A stretch of DNA of 64,000 nucleotides from Rhipidocladum racemiflorum (GCA_036346355.1 CM070580.1:61892854-61956853), one strand, 5' to 3'; shown: positions 20,907 through 32,834, counted from the stretch's first letter. The notes: generated by a model from the sequence alone, not told the origin. Made by a program: numbers and translations.

Positions 20907-21648
20907 ATGCCAACGGGTGTGCACTCAACCATACCGGTATGAGTTTCCAAGGAGACATGTGCATTGCATTGCATTAATGAAATATGTATATGATGATGTT
21001 TATGAGATGACGATGTGAATACTTATGAGTTGCTCACGAGATGAGTACATGGATGCTTAAAAGATGTTTGGAATGCTAACCATGTTGTGTTATGATGTGC
21101 TTTTGGAGATTGGTGATGATGGTTTGTTGACTTGATCTTTGTTTTTCCATTACAATACACTTTGCTGAGTTTTGAACTCACGCTTGTGTTTTATGTTGTT
21201 TTTAGGTACCTTGAGATCGGCATGAGGGAAAAGGGGAATAGTCACACATCTCCACGTAGTTCACGCAATTGATTCCACAATGGAATCATTTGGAGTCATG
21301 ACAATAAACTTAATGTGATACCATTGATGTTTATGGTTTAGATGTGTGCTAGGATTGCCTTATTCGTTTCATTTGGCTAATGATGACTTTGGGATGCTTA
21401 AAGTGGACTTATATTACTTCCGTGTCGCTTATTATTGCTGTTTTAGATGTTTCATATTATGTCATATTCTGCTATGCTATTATGGTTGCGCGAGATCATG
21501 ATTAAACAAAGGAGATGCTGCCGAAATTTTTCGGTTCTAGCAATTGGTCCTTTGCTGTAATTTTTTCTTTTATTTGTAGTATTTAGATGATACATAATTG
21601 ATGTTTGGTAGCATTCAGGCGTATTAGATGCCGGGGTGTTACATGCGG

Positions 21649-23262
21649 ATCACTCGTGTAAATCAGACAGAGTGGAGAGTATCTGTTGGTCCTTGTATGG
21701 GAGCATCTAATCCCACCGGGTTCCTGTCGATTCCCTGGGATGGCATCCCATGGGGAAAATTTCCCCGGTCTAGATAGAAGCCGTGTTTGGGAGCACTCGT
21801 GGTTGGGTTTTTCTGGTCCAATCCACCTGAAATCCCCAGGGAAGAAAACAACGTCTCCATCCTCATGAATAATTCTCTCTGTTGCACTCGCACGATGGCG
21901 CAACCTCTCCCCATCAGCACTGACTTGTGCGACGGTGCAGCCTCTCCCCCTTAGTGCTGACTCACGAGTCTCAACTCCACCTTTCCATCACCGCCCCACA
22001 CGACTCCTCCACCTACCACTCCGACGACATCTCCTCGGTTAGTTCTATCTCTTCCTCTTCCCAATCTCTCATCCTCTTGCTCTTTTTCATTGAACTCTTT
22101 TCTCGTAGATCTGGTGTAGGGGAGGGTGGTTGCTGTTCACGAGGATTTATGCTGAGGTACCAAGGAAGGTGGAGGAAGGAATCGCCAGCTTGGGGTAAGA
22201 CTTTAGGGTTTCATTTTTTACTCTCTTTTCTCAGATCTGTTATACCTAGTCTTGGTCAACCCAGTGATACAGGTTTGTAGAGGTGCTGTTGCTCGCATTC
22301 TTTACTGAGCTCTGCCTATTTTGCAAGGTATTATTTTGTTTGATTTACTGAGCCCTGCTTGTTTTTGTGTATCCTTGGAAATGTGTGTGAATGTCATGTG
22401 GATGAAATCAGCAGGGTTACGGTTTAGTAATGTTGTTATTTTTGGAAATGTGTGTGAATGTCGTCTGGATGACTAAGCATAAACTCTTGCTTTGACTTGA
22501 GGGCATAAAAGGGGACAATCATCTACATCAGACACATTTTAGACAAATGCTTGTATTCTATTAGTTGATTATGAGGAGAACCAAACATGAATAATTTGAA
22601 GTAGTTAGTATATGAGAAGGACAAGTACATATGAACAAAGACTGGTTGTCAAATGAAATCTATTGTCTATTCTTTGAGGTCTTTTTCCCCTTTTATGCCC
22701 TCCTTCGCAACCATATTGTTGATGCAGGTATTCAATAGCTTTCTCTATCTTTAGTCTTCAGGTATTCAATAACAAAAATGGAAGTATGTTGGATTGATGG
22801 AAGTACGTTGAATTGATGGAACTAATTTCTGTGCGTGGCTTTAGCGTAGAGTTGAATTGATGGAAGTATGTTGAGTTGAATTGATGGAACTAATCATGCC
22901 CTGCTTTGCTTTGTATAAACGTCCTATTTTGGTAATTTTTAGTTGGTCTCTGATTAATAATTTGAATATGCATGCCATGACATAAATTTATTATTACTCA
23001 CTATTTGTCTTCACACAAGTGTTCCTACCTCCATGTTTGTGCTTCATTTGATTTTAATGCTCGGTGTTAGAGAGCCTACGAAGCTGATAATCTAGTTATC
23101 TAAATCTTAGAGTTTTGTGTATAGGGATTAACTGGAAATGATGCATGCTTAAGCGTATTGTATAGATCTTAGGGATTAACTGCAAATGATGCATGCTTAA
23201 GCGTATTATATGGATCGTATACTACTGTTTTGTGATACTTAATACCTAAATTGTGTTGGATC
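21649..23262. other. Unassigned 1.6-kb region between LTRs
   Basis: No protein family is recognised. The first 250 bp are rich in short inverted motifs (TGGGATGGCATCCCA, GAAAATTTCC). A CT-rich stretch at 21,960-22,090 resembles a plant 5' leader. AT-rich sequence follows. Direct repeats include GGAAATGTGTGTGAATGTC at about 22,378 and 22,445, TTGATGGAAGTA-type units at 22,780-22,900, and a duplicated block with GATGCATGCTTAAGCGTATT at about 23,139 and 23,183. It could be a worn DNA transposon or an untranslated gene remnant. A 117-codon frame at 21,927-22,280 has no recognisable domain. Confidence 0.5.
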
Positions 23263-24240
23263 TGTAACACCTCGTCATCTATTATGCCTGAATGTCACCA
23301 AACAAAGACTAAACCACATCTAGATACCACAAATTAAAGTAAATTACAGCAAAGGCACAAATGCTAAAACCAAAAATTTCGGCAGCACCTCCTTTGTTTT
23401 ATCATGAATTGAAGCAATAGCCATAGCAGGGCAAGTATTATCATAACATAAGACATCTAAAACAACAATATAATGGATATAGCAGCAACATAAGACCAAA
23501 TATCAAGTTCAACCACTCCTTAAACTAATAAGAAGCAATTAAAGATCACAGGCGCACCATTTAATCCATACACCAAATTTCATGGTACTATTATTATAAT
23601 CATGACTCAAATTGATAAAATTGCCTATAGGTGTGGAGCTACGTGAAGATGTGTACCTAATGCCCCCTTTCCACATGCCGATTTCATGGTACCTAAAAAC
23701 AACATAAACACAAGCGTGAGTTCAACACTCAGCAAGCATATCGCAATAAGTCATAAAGAATAAAATAGGGCCAACAACAATACATACCATACTTTAACAT
23801 CATGATCAAATCATAATTTCATCCACAGCATCATAGCCATACAAAGCACATTGTTCACAACTCATTTTCATCATCATGTATGCAATACAATGCGATGCAC
23901 ATGTCTCCTAGAAGCATATACCGGTATTGCCGAGTGGACACCCGTTGGCATGCACCCTCTTCCCCCTTCCATCCCGTAGATGGAGGGTGCCTACGCATCG
24001 CTTCCACTCACCACGTGGGTGGAATCACGAGGTAGGTCTTACAACCATGGCGCTCCAGATTATTCATAACTTGCTCACCGACCTTATCGGACTAGTTATC
24101 ACGTTCTCATCGACCGGGCTAGAATTCATGCCATGTATGCAACATATGCCATAAACATAAACAACTTGCATCAAACTGAACTAAGCATGGCATAGAATCA
24201 TAATAGTCCATTTTCATCATAACATTTTCATCATAAGACC
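23263..24240 (-). repeat. Truncated inverted LTR of the LARD/Gypsy family
   Basis: It starts TGTAACACCTCGTCATC, the reverse complement of the family's LTR 3' end. It follows the family order through ATTTCGGCAGCACCTCC, the hairpin block near 23,940-24,000 and the GGTGAG-type repeats, then loses similarity between about 24,150 and 24,300. About 1 kb of the 2.2-2.5-kb LTR remains. The missing 5' portion and the junction with Gypsy-2 indicate a deletion. The right boundary is approximate. Confidence 0.82.
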
Positions 24241-24443
24241 AAATTAGTAACATTGCTTAAGGTTAAGTTTTAAAATTGCCATAGGCTAATAAACTTTAAA
24301 ATTGACACACTTGCACTATTAGGATGGGATGGGCTGCATTGCATGGCATGCGTATGTTCGACTATATTATGGTTTGATTGTTGGTGATTTTGATTATGTT
24401 TTTGTTGGCGTGATTGTTTGTTTGCGGCTTGTTTGGGTACAGT

Positions 24444-25530
24444 ATGCCGCCAAGGACGCCACAGATCATTCGGGAGGGAACGCTCCCGAGCCGTCGGAGG
24501 CAGCCGAACCTACCCAAGCTGAGGGTGGTGTTTCGGCGGAATTAGTGGTCGCCATGAGAGCGATGCAGGAGGAGTTGCGGGTGCTGAGGCAGCGCCTGAG
24601 CCGCCTCGCTGTGGGTGCTGTAGCACTGCCGTGCGATTGTGGGCGCGGCGGCGGTGGCATCAAGGCTGCGAGAGTGGGTTGGATGAGGTCGACAGCTTTG
24701 ATGGTGCGGGCACTCCGATCCAGGCGACGGATTGGCTGTCCTTTATGGAGTTGCAGCTGGACGCTTTTGAGGTGGCGGCGCAAGATCGTGTCCGCTTTGT
24801 AGCACAGCTCTTGAAGGGAGAAGCCCAAATCTGGTGGAGGGGTGTGCTGTCCTCGAGGGGTGCGCCGGGGGACTCCTCTTGGGAGGAGTTTGTCCAGCAA
24901 TTTGAGAGGCGGTTCTTTTTCGCCACCTTCCTTGACAAGATGCAGATTGACTTGGGACGGTACACCCAAGACAAGAAGACTGTGGCGGGGTACGAGGTTG
25001 GCTTCAACCAAATCGTACGTTTTGTGCCCCATGTGGCACGTGATGAGGTGGAGAAGGCCAGGCGGTTCAGGCAGGGACTCCGTCCTACCATTCGTCATAT
25101 GCTGGGTGCTTTTCCCATTGTTGATTTTCGGACAATGGTTGAACAATCTCTTGGTGTAGAGCTGCAGCTGAACTACACCGAAGAGCATCACAAACCTGCC
25201 ATGGGAGAGCAGGTTAGGGGCCCTCCAGAAAAGAAGGGCCAATCCTATGGTACTTGGAGCAAGAAGGGGAAGAACTATCGTCACCAGCCCTATGGTGGCC
25301 GTCCTGCTCAGCAGCACACCTCAGGGGGAGGTGCGCCCCAATACCGTGCCATCGTCACTCCTGGCATGGGAATGGTACGTTTTTGTTGTGGCGATTCCCA
25401 TCGCCACAGCGAGTGCTCATGGAAGGGAAGGTGCACCATCTATGGTCGGGAGGATCACAAGGATGCGGTGTGCAGGAAGAACCCCAACAGCAAGCTGCGT
25501 TGGAAGCCGGTGACATCCTCACCAAAGTGA
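24444..25530 (+). pseudogene. Gypsy-2 gag
   Basis: The likely start is ATGCCGCCAAGG at 24,444, the usual MPPR beginning of chromovirus gag. The frame shifts twice, once soon after the start and again near 24,630. The second open stretch (24,631-25,530) has the retrotransposon gag domain: WLSFMELQLDAFE, AQIWWRGVLSSRG, FLDKMQIDLGRYTQ and ARRFRQGLRPTIRHML. A cysteine/histidine region follows, FCCGDSHRHSEC then CTIYGREDHKDAVC. The second is a zinc knuckle whose second Cys is replaced by Tyr. Gag would form the particle and bind RNA. Confidence 0.9.
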
Positions 25531-25542
25531 CGGCGTCGAGGC

Positions 25543-26203
25543 GTGATGCATATGTTGCCATCAGCCCCTACCCCGCAGTACCTCCCGGCGCCTACTTCGA
25601 CTCCTTCGTTCTACCATGCACCATCCCCAGGGACTTACTGGATGCCCCAGTTTCCACCGCCGTCTTCTTCCGGGGCTTCGCCGTGGGTCCCTGCGCTGAC
25701 TTATCCAGAGGCGAGGGCTACTCCATCTCATATTACCTCGGGAGTCCACGCTTTGCCCTCTTCGGGGGAAGTGGATCGTGGCAATGTGGTGACAGGTACT
25801 ATTTCTGTTAATTCTGTGGTTGCCAATGTGTTGTTCGACTCTGGCGCTAGCTACTCGTTTGTCTCTGTAGATTTTATTTTTTGGGCTGGTCTATCAGTAC
25901 AGAGCTTGGGTGATGCCGTGGTGGTTAGTGCACCGCAAGGCTTGATTTCTAGTTCGAGGGTCCGCTGTGTCACTTTACGCTAGTGAAGAGGAGTTCGTGG
26001 CGAATTTGGTGGTGATTTCTTTGGAGCCGTTCGATGTCATCCTTGGCATGGACTGGCTATCTCAGTACCAAACGGTGATTGATTGTGCTTGGAGGACAGT
26101 TACTTTGCATGCTCCTTCTGGGCAAGAGTTAATTTTCCAGGGGAGCGCTATGCGGTACTCCCTCTCCTTTTGTGTCGGCTATTCCCAAGCTCCCGGATGT
26201 TGA
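25543..26203 (+). pseudogene. Gypsy-2 aspartic protease
   Basis: A proline-rich linker leads to VLFDSGASYSFVSVDF at about 25,830-25,880, with the D-S-G-A active site. A stop at 25,981 and a frame change follow. FDVILGMDWLSQYQTVIDC in the next frame (about 26,030-26,090) is the C-terminal protease block. Confidence 0.88.
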
Positions 26204-26641
26204 AATCAGGGTCCTCCGGTCCATGGTTGAGGGTCGAGAGGAAGAGAAGAGTTTGGAGGGCATTGCTATAGTTTGCCGTTATCGAGATGTGTTTCCCAGT
26301 GAGCTTCAGGATTGCCCCAGAGCGGAGACTATTTTCCGCATTGACCTTGTTCCTGCACGAGGCCAATCTATAAAACCCGTCTTAGGATGGCTCCAATAGA
26401 ACAAGTTGAGTTGAAGAGGCAATTGGATGAACTCTTAGCTAAGGGGTTTATTAGAGTGAGCTCGTCTCCTTGGGTGGCCCCGGTCTTGTTCGTGGAGAAG
26501 AAAGATGGCACCAAGCGGCTATGTGTGCACTACCGGGCACTCAATCAAGTTACCATTAAGAACAAGTACCCATTGCCTCGTATTGATGATCTTTTTGATC
26601 AATTGAGGGGTGCCAAAGTATTCTCCAAGATCGATCTGTAA
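26204..26641 (+). pseudogene. Gypsy-2 RT, N-terminal part
   Basis: Blocks in order are YRDVFPSELQDCP, AKGFIRVSSSPWVAPVLF, KKDGTKRLCVHYRALNQ, NKYPLPRIDDLFDQL and FSKIDL, spread over two overlapping frames with a frameshift near 26,390. A TAA at 26,639-26,641 stops translation within the IDLxSGYHQ motif. Confidence 0.9.
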
Positions 26642-27487
26642 TCTGGGTATCATCAGTTGCGGATTAAGGAGGAGGATATTGAAAAGACGGCTTTCAACAC
26701 GAGGTATGGGCATTTTGAGTTCGTAGTCATGTCTTTTGGACTAACGAATGCTCCTGCCGTCTTTATGGAAGCCATGAACAGGATGCTCCATGAATATCTT
26801 GATGTCTTTATCGTCATCTTCATTGACGACATTCTTGTCTACTCGAAGTCCGAGGAGGAGCACGCCATACATCTCGGTCTAGTTTTGGAAGCTCTTCGTA
26901 GAAATCAATTCTATGCCAAACTCAAGAAGTGCACCTTCTGGTTGTCGGAGGTGAGTTTCCTTGGGCATGTCATCAACCAAAGTGGTATCACAGTTGACCC
27001 AAAGAAGGTTGCTGCTGTGGTTGGATGGCGAAGACCGTCTAGTGTGACGGAAATCAGGAGTTTCCTTGGGTTGGCAGGTTATTATCGGCGCTTCGTGCAC
27101 AATTTTTCTATCATTGCTAAACCGATGTCAAGGCTCACGCAGAAGGGGGTTCCTTTCATCTGGTCAGGGGAATGTGAGGCTACTTTCCAGACGCTAAAGA
27201 GCAAACTGGTCAATGCACCTATTTTATCCTTACCTGTGAGTGGCAAGCGTTATACAATGTATGCAGATGCCTCCAGGATTGGTTTGGGTTGTGTGCTCAT
27301 GCAAGAAGGCTGTGTCATCGCTTATGCTTCAAGACAGTTGAAGACTCATGAACAGAATTCTCCCACCCATGACCTCGAGTTAGCCGCAGTGGTTTTTGCC
27401 TTGAAATTGTGGAGGCACTATCTTTATGGGGAGTCTTGTGATATTTTCACTGATCATAAGAGCCTCAAATATATATTCACCAAATGA
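26642..27487 (+). pseudogene. Gypsy-2 RT catalytic part and RNase H
   Basis: This open stretch continues SGYHQLRIKEEDIEKTAF, FVVMSFGLTNAPAVFM, the catalytic FIDDILVYSKS, FLGHVINQSGI and IRSFLGLAGYYRRF. RNase H follows with YADASRIGLGCVLMQ, HDLELAAVVFALKLWRHYL and FTDHKSLKYIF. The RNase H aspartates are kept, unlike in Gypsy-1. A TGA at 27,485-27,487 ends it. The segment is long and well conserved, so the element decayed fairly recently. Confidence 0.93.
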
Positions 27488-28330
27488 GCTGAATCAAGGC
27501 GGCGTAGGTGGTTGGAATTGATAAAGGACTTTGATGTGTCGATCCAGTATCATCCGGCAAGGCTAATGTCGTGGCGGATGCCTTGAGTAGAACAGGGTGT
27601 CCCCAAGACTGCTTTGCCCTTGGTTGCGAGTTGGAAAGAGGACAGGTCACTTACTGCTTTCTTTGAGGTTGCGCAAGATGAGACTCGAGATGATCATTCA
27701 GTCTTGCATACCCGAGCGAGTGCATGAGGCTCGATTGCGAGATCGTTTGCTTGAGGAGGTTCGGCGGAGGATTTTAGAGGAAACCTCGGGAATTCAGTAT
27801 AGACGAGCATGGTTCTATTCGGTTTAGAGCCCGTCTTTGTGTGCCTCGAAATCGGATGTGAAGATGGACATTCTAAGGGAAGCCCATAGGACTCAGATTC
27901 CGTTCATCTGGCGAGACCAAGATGTATCGGGATCTGAAAAGAATTTACGGTGGAAGAGGATGAGGTGGATATTGCCAAGTATGTGGCTTCTTGTGGAGTG
28001 TGCCAACAGGTAAAAGGCGAGCATAAGAGACCGCTGGCCTGCATTCTGACCATTGGAAATTCGAAATGGAAGTGGGAACACATCACTATGGACTTTGTGA
28101 TTGGGTTACCCAGCTCACCGCGAGGTAGAGATGCCATTTGGGTGGTTGTGGATAGACTCACTAAGTCCATACGATTTATTCCAATGAAGGCGACCAATTC
28201 GGCACGAGATCTAGTTCCCTTGTACATGAAGGAAGTGCTTAGACTCCATGGTGTGCCTAAATCGATTGTCTCCGATCGAGACACTAGATTTGTGTCCCTG
28301 TTTTGGCGAGAGCTTGCATAGTGCTTTGGG
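27488..28330 (+). pseudogene. Gypsy-2 integrase zinc-binding domain and core
   Basis: After RNase H the frame holds RRRRWLELIKDFDVSIQYHP, then shifts near 27,555. The zinc-finger region lies at about 27,870-28,010 with CGVCQQVKGEH. The core follows: ITMDFVIGLPSS with the first Asp, IWVVVDRLTKSIRFIP and SIVSDRDTRF with the second Asp. A TAG near 28,320 stops the open stretch 27,950-28,321. Confidence 0.9.
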
Positions 28331-28862
28331 AACAAAACTCTCTCTCGGCACATCTTTTCATCCTCAGACAGGATGGCCAAGTATGAGCGGACCATCCAGG
28401 ACTCTAGAGGACATGCTTCGAGCGTGTGTTCTTTCTTGGAAGGGAAGTTGGGAGGATCACTTGGCCTTGGTAGAGTTTGCCTACAATACTTGATTACCAG
28501 GCTAGTATTCGGATGGCTCCATTCGAGGCGCTTTATGGTCGAAAATGTGTTTCTCCGCTTTGCTGGGATCGGTAGGTGAAAAATCATTGCAGGGTCCGGA
28601 TTGGGTTCAACAGACCTTCGAGAAGGTGCAAGAGATACGGCGGGACCTCCTGGCAGCCCAGAGCCGTCAGAAGAGTTATGCCGATAACAGAAGACGAGAG
28701 TTGGAGTTTGTAGTGGGTGATCAAGTCCTTCTCAAGGTATCTCCATCAAAGGGTATAGTCCGTTTTGGTACTACCGGCAAGCTTAGCCCGAGGTACATTG
28801 GTCCGTTCAGTGGTGGCCGGGTGGGCGGTTTGGCATACCGTCTGGAGTTGCAGACTCTTTGA
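28331..28862 (+). pseudogene. Gypsy-2 integrase C-terminal part
   Basis: Two frames are needed. One gives TLEDMLRACVLSWKGSWED (28,395-28,460), the stretch that follows the catalytic Glu. The other (28,545-28,862) gives VQEIRRDLLAAQSRQKSYAD, GDQVLLKVSPSKGIVRFG and GKLSPRYIGPF, the GPY/F module. A TGA follows at 28,860. Confidence 0.87.
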
Positions 28863-29182
28863 AGGGTGCATGATGTCTTCCATGTCTCTATGTTACGGAA
28901 GTATCTCCATGACCAGAGCATAAGATTGACTTGGAGCCGATTCTGATTGAGCAAGATTTGACTTTGGAGTGCCATCCACTTCGAATTTTAGACTCTTTAG
29001 AGCGAGTCATGAGGAGGAGAACCATCAGATTTGTGAAAGTTTTGTGGACCAATCAGTCTGAGTGGGAGGCAACTTGGGAACCTGAGGACCAGATGCGGAA
29101 GAAGTATCCTACACTCTTTAAGGACGCTGGGGGTAAGTCGTGGTTTACCTTTTGCCTTCCTTTTTTCCTTTTAGGTCCGTAG
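28863..29182 (+). pseudogene. Gypsy-2 chromodomain
   Basis: HDVFHVSMLRKY-type sequence leads into an open stretch (28,931-29,182) with HPLRILDSLERVMRRRTIR, VKVLWTNQSEWEATWE and EDQMRKKYPTLF. This is a chromodomain with its two tryptophans kept. It would steer integration by binding modified histones. Confidence 0.87.
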
Positions 29183-29194
29183 CTAAAAGGAGAA

Positions 29195-29228
29195 GATTCG
29201 GGGACGAATCCTTTTAAGGAGGGGAGAT
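29195..29228 (+). other. Pre-PPT block and polypurine tract of Gypsy-2
   Basis: GATTCGGGGACGAATCCTTT is followed by TAAGGAGGGGAGA and the LTR. The inverted GATTCG/CGAATC pair before the purine run is repeated almost exactly in LARD-1 at 54,241-54,270. Confidence 0.85.
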
Positions 29229-31275
29229 TGTGATGCCCTAGAACTTGAGAGCGATCCTAGGGTTTTCTTTCTTGGTTGTTCCGGAAAGGAGGGTTTTGTC
29301 GGGGAATGAAATAATTGAAGAATATGCTGCAATTTAATATTAAAAATTAGAGTTTGGGGCTAGATTTAGCTGAAATTTGAGGCAACGTGGGCCTGGGCCG
29401 GGCATTCCCTCCCCACCTTCTCCCCCCCTTGCCTTGGTGGCCCGCCCCACCTCCCCATTCGGTGGCGCCACCCCTCCCCTTGGCCGGCCACCCCCTCCCC
29501 AAACCCTAAGGCGCCTCCCCTTCCTCCCCTAGCAGCCGCACCCCCTCCTCTTCCTCCCCTGCGTGGTGGCTCAAGATCCACCACGAAACATGAAGGAGAG
29601 AGCGAGAAGGGATCCGTGGAGGCGTGGAGGACGAGCAGATTTCAGATTCGGGGTTCGTCGCGTGCTTTCCGTGGATTCTCGAGGAAGGACTCTAGGTAAA
29701 TTTCCATAATTTTTCCCCCTGTTTCTACCTAGGTTTGGGAGTGTTTTAGATCTGGTGGTGATCGGGTTGGACGGGATTTGAAGGGGTAGAAGTGTAGTCG
29801 TTCACGTGGTGCTGTTTCTGTGGTGGCAGATTGTGCAGCACGGCTTGTTTTGCATTTTATGTGACCTAGATAATTTTTCCTACAGAAACCTATAACTATA
29901 AAGTTGTAGATAACATCACGACCTAGCTTCTGTAATTTTTTCAGAATTTTTGGGGCGTCGGTTGAGAGTTATCGCTGTTGGAAGATGACGAACAGAATCT
30001 GGAAACAGATTTCGTCCACTGTGTTGGACGGTTGTTTAGGCATATTTAACAGCGGAATTGAAATTTTTGACCTTCATGAAAGTTGTATATCTCGTCAATA
30101 TCTAGCTACTGTAATTTTTTTGAATTTTTATGAACAATAGGAAAAAAGATACGAAATTGGGAAGAGAGGGTGCTGCTGTTCGATCCGGACAGATCGGGGT
30201 TTTTTTGACGTTTAAATGGGAACGGGGAGTAGGCAGCGTGTGTTCGAATTGTGTGATCAATTGTGATGTCGCTATCTACTGAAATATTGTTTGTTCAGGT
30301 GGTGCCACTGCTGGACGCAACTAGATTCGTCATCTACGTCGGTAAAGGCAAGTGGAAGTAGTTGTATTGTTAAGCTATACATCGTTGTTTGCTTCGCCTT
30401 CATTATAAACTCCAATTACAGCAATCATACATGGTTTAATCACTTGCTTTGAGGATTGCAATATCTTGACTGGCATTGTGATGTTGTGGTTTGGCTATGA
30501 ATCATGAGTAAGGTGAAGAATGATGTTGTTTACCTGATGAATTGTCTAAACATTTCATCTCAATGATATTTGCTTTCTATCCATGCTATATGATGATATG
30601 CAAACATGTGGACTCGAGTGGGGGGTTATGAATGAATTCATGCATGAAGCATTAATCGCATAATCATGCATTGGAAGTTTGTCGACGCCTTGCGTCTTGA
30701 TCAAATGCCGTACAACACCGTGTGTTTCTGAGAAAGGGCACGGTGAGGAGGATCATGGCATAAGCATGTGCACAATCATATGCATTTTACGGAGGTTGGG
30801 TGGACTCTATGATGTGGTATTGGATGTGAGGAATGTGGTATGCTAGATTTATGGTGGATGTGTTATTTGTATTAGTTGTTCCGCTTGCTGAGATTACCCA
30901 ATCTCACTACTTGCTGTTTTGATGTTTTCAGGTAGCGCACGTGAGACGTAAGCATGAAGGGTGGGCTAGTAGCACAATAAACCTTCTGGTGTCATCACGA
31001 CTCACATGAACTAGTGCTTTAAATAATTCATTAGCTTGCTGAAATTTTAATACATATAGACCCTTTGTTGTTCCCTTTAACCTTGTTCTCGTTTATGGTT
31101 GTCCCATTAGAGATGTGTTATATTTATGGTTGATACCTGGTTGAATTAGACTCGTTGTCTCTAGTATTGTTGTCATGATATTATTCCTATTCGAATTGCT
31201 TCCGTATTATCCTATTTTAGGGGAGATGCTGTCGAATTGTTCTTGTACAACAGTTGAGATTTATGGGGTGTTACA
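29229..31275 (+). repeat. 3' LTR of Gypsy-2
   Basis: This 2,047-bp LTR starts TGTGATGCCCTAGAACTTG and ends TATGGGGTGTTACA. It shares the arrangement, though little of the sequence, of the LARD-family LTR: a GC-rich block (29,385-29,580), repeated AAAGTTGTAGATAA/AGTTAT modules (29,880-30,150) and a similar end. No partner 5' LTR is in the window. Confidence 0.9.
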
Positions 31276-31504
31276 TTGATCTATACTGGGGAGCCTGCCC
31301 TGGTCGCCGAGTCGGCGCACCCGCTCGTGCAGCCTGAGGAGGAGCGGGTGCTCAGGACGATCAGCGAGCTCGCCCAAATGGGGCTCACTGGTCGGGACAT
31401 TGCCCGGGATTTTTCCTTCAATCGGGTGTCCCCCCTGCGACGCCGTGAGCTTCCTTTCTTCGAGGTGACCGGGTGGAACGACATCACCCGCGAGGACAAT
31501 GCTG

Positions 31505-31589
31505 GTACGCTTTGGTCGCTTCTTCGGGTATTGTTGTTTCTCTGGCGCTTGGTCTTATTCTTTCTCCAAAATTTCTGGTTGTGTTGTAG
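31505..31589 (+). other. Predicted intron 1 of the antisense gene
   Basis: GTACGC donor, TTGTGTTGTAG acceptor, T-rich interior. Splicing joins the frame of exon 1 to the frame of exon 2, which differ otherwise. Confidence 0.7.
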
Positions 31590-32414
31590 CCCCTAGGACG
31601 GACTGGGTTGACGAAAGGGTCACCAAGATGTTCGGCGCCCCGAAGGAGAAGGAGCTGACGCCCAATCGTCAGATCCCCAAGAATGTTTTGGACCGTAGCG
31701 ACGCGGTAGGCACTTCTGTTTGCTCCTGCCCTGAAGGCATGTTTCCCGAACTCATCTCTCCCTGTTTCTGTTTGCAGGAGAAGGTCGCCCTCGAGCTCGC
31801 TGTGTCGAGTACCGCGTCGCTGCCGCAAGCTGATACCCTGGCCAGGGGTTCTAGCAAGAGGTCGGCGGGTCAGACCCGCCAAGCGTCTACCTCGCCTCCT
31901 CGCGCCAAGCGGTCGAAGCGCCGAGCTTCGACCAGGACTCCTCCCACGCAACACCTCGAGTATGCTGACCGCCGGGAGGTAAGCGAGCTTCGAATCTGGT
32001 TTGATGACTTCAAACGGAAGAGGCCGGAGCTGATGGGCCGACTGGAACAGCTCGCCGAGCAGGCAAAGAAGGCCGAGGAGGAGGCCAGGTCCCCCCCGAG
32101 CAAGGAGCAACTGGAGAGGAAAATCAACGCTCTCCAGGACCAGCTCGCTCAGGTGGTAGAGGCCCCTGAGGAGGAGGAAGAGGAGGAAGACGCCTATGCT
32201 CTGGTCAGGAGGAGCAGGAGGTCGACTTCCCGATCAACCTCGGCATTGGAAGGGGTCGACATGGACGATGTCGACCCGACGATGGCGCGAGCCAGCGACA
32301 CCGCGGAAGATCACGTCGTGGCCATTGCTGAGGCCTACGAGGCCGCCGCGGGCAGGACGCCCGTGGCCCAAAATGAGGAAACCAAGGAGGATGGCGCTGC
32401 TCGCCGGGCGAAAG

Positions 32415-32511
32415 GTAAGTTTTATTTGGTTCCTTTGTTGGATTCCTTTTGTTCTTGTTTTGCGATCTTTTTCCCGGGGTAACCCCACTCCGCTTGCCGT
32501 GGGCGTGATAG
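32415..32511 (+). other. Predicted intron 3 of the antisense gene
   Basis: GTAAGTTTTATTTGG donor, GTGATAG acceptor. It restores frame between exon 3 (ARRAKG) and exon 4 (ARMLSLDFRQMAEE). Intron 2 (31,706-31,777, GTAGGC to TTTGCAG) is 72 bp, so the frame stays open through it. Confidence 0.7.
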
Positions 32512-32834
32512 CTCGGATGTTGTCCTTGGACTTCCGTCAGATGGCTGAGGAGATTATCGACTCTGCAGTTGACGCCGAACTCGACCACGTCTTCGACCAA
32601 GTAATGGCCGAGACGGAGGAGGAGTCGGTGCCGGCTGCGCCCTCAGCGGAGTCCGAGCTTCCCACGGCGGACGTGGAACCGACTCCGGCCGCGGAGGAGC
32701 AAGAGCCGCAAGGGGCCGAGGACCAAGAAGCCTTGGCCTTGGTCCCTTGTGAAGGGGCAAGCGCAAGCGGGCCCAGACGACGGGCTCCGAGGGCCAGGGG
32801 TCGTTGGCTCTCGACCTACAGCCCTCGGCCGCGA

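Larger units (their letters stand above)
19132..21643 (+). repeat. Solo LTR, LARD/Gypsy family, plus orientation
   Basis: This 2,512-bp LTR starts TGTGACACTACGGAATGTCG and ends GATGCCGGGGTGTTACA. It is flanked by TGCGG on both sides and has neither PBS nor PPT beside it. It belongs to the same family as 50,676-52,862, 54,278-57,636 and the fragment at 23,263. It includes a GC-rich block (19,320-19,480), three diverged units of about 175 bp (19,797-20,345) and a potential hairpin at 20,868-20,906. It arose by recombination between the two LTRs of one element. The frames inside are not genes. Confidence 0.95.
24310..31275 (+). mobile_element. Gypsy-2 chromovirus, 5' truncated
   Basis: A plus-strand Ty3/gypsy element with gag, protease, RT, RNase H, integrase, chromodomain, PPT and a 2-kb 3' LTR. 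Its 5' LTR and PBS are missing, and its leader abuts the inverted LTR fragment at 24,240-24,310. The coding region carries several stops and frameshifts. The 3' LTR is followed by TTGAT and then by the antisense gene of Tat-3, so Gypsy-2 was inserted in Tat-3 and its left flank was later lost. Its pre-PPT block and LTR termini resemble those of the LARD family. Confidence 0.9.

Noticed and set aside
24466..25317. 283-codon minus-strand frame
   Set aside because: It lies opposite Gypsy-2 gag, whose plus-strand motifs are clear. The antisense frame has no recognisable features.
31484..32127. 208- and 85-codon minus-strand frames
   Set aside because: These would be in the sense of Tat-3 but have no gag or pol motif. 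The plus strand offers phase-consistent exons instead.
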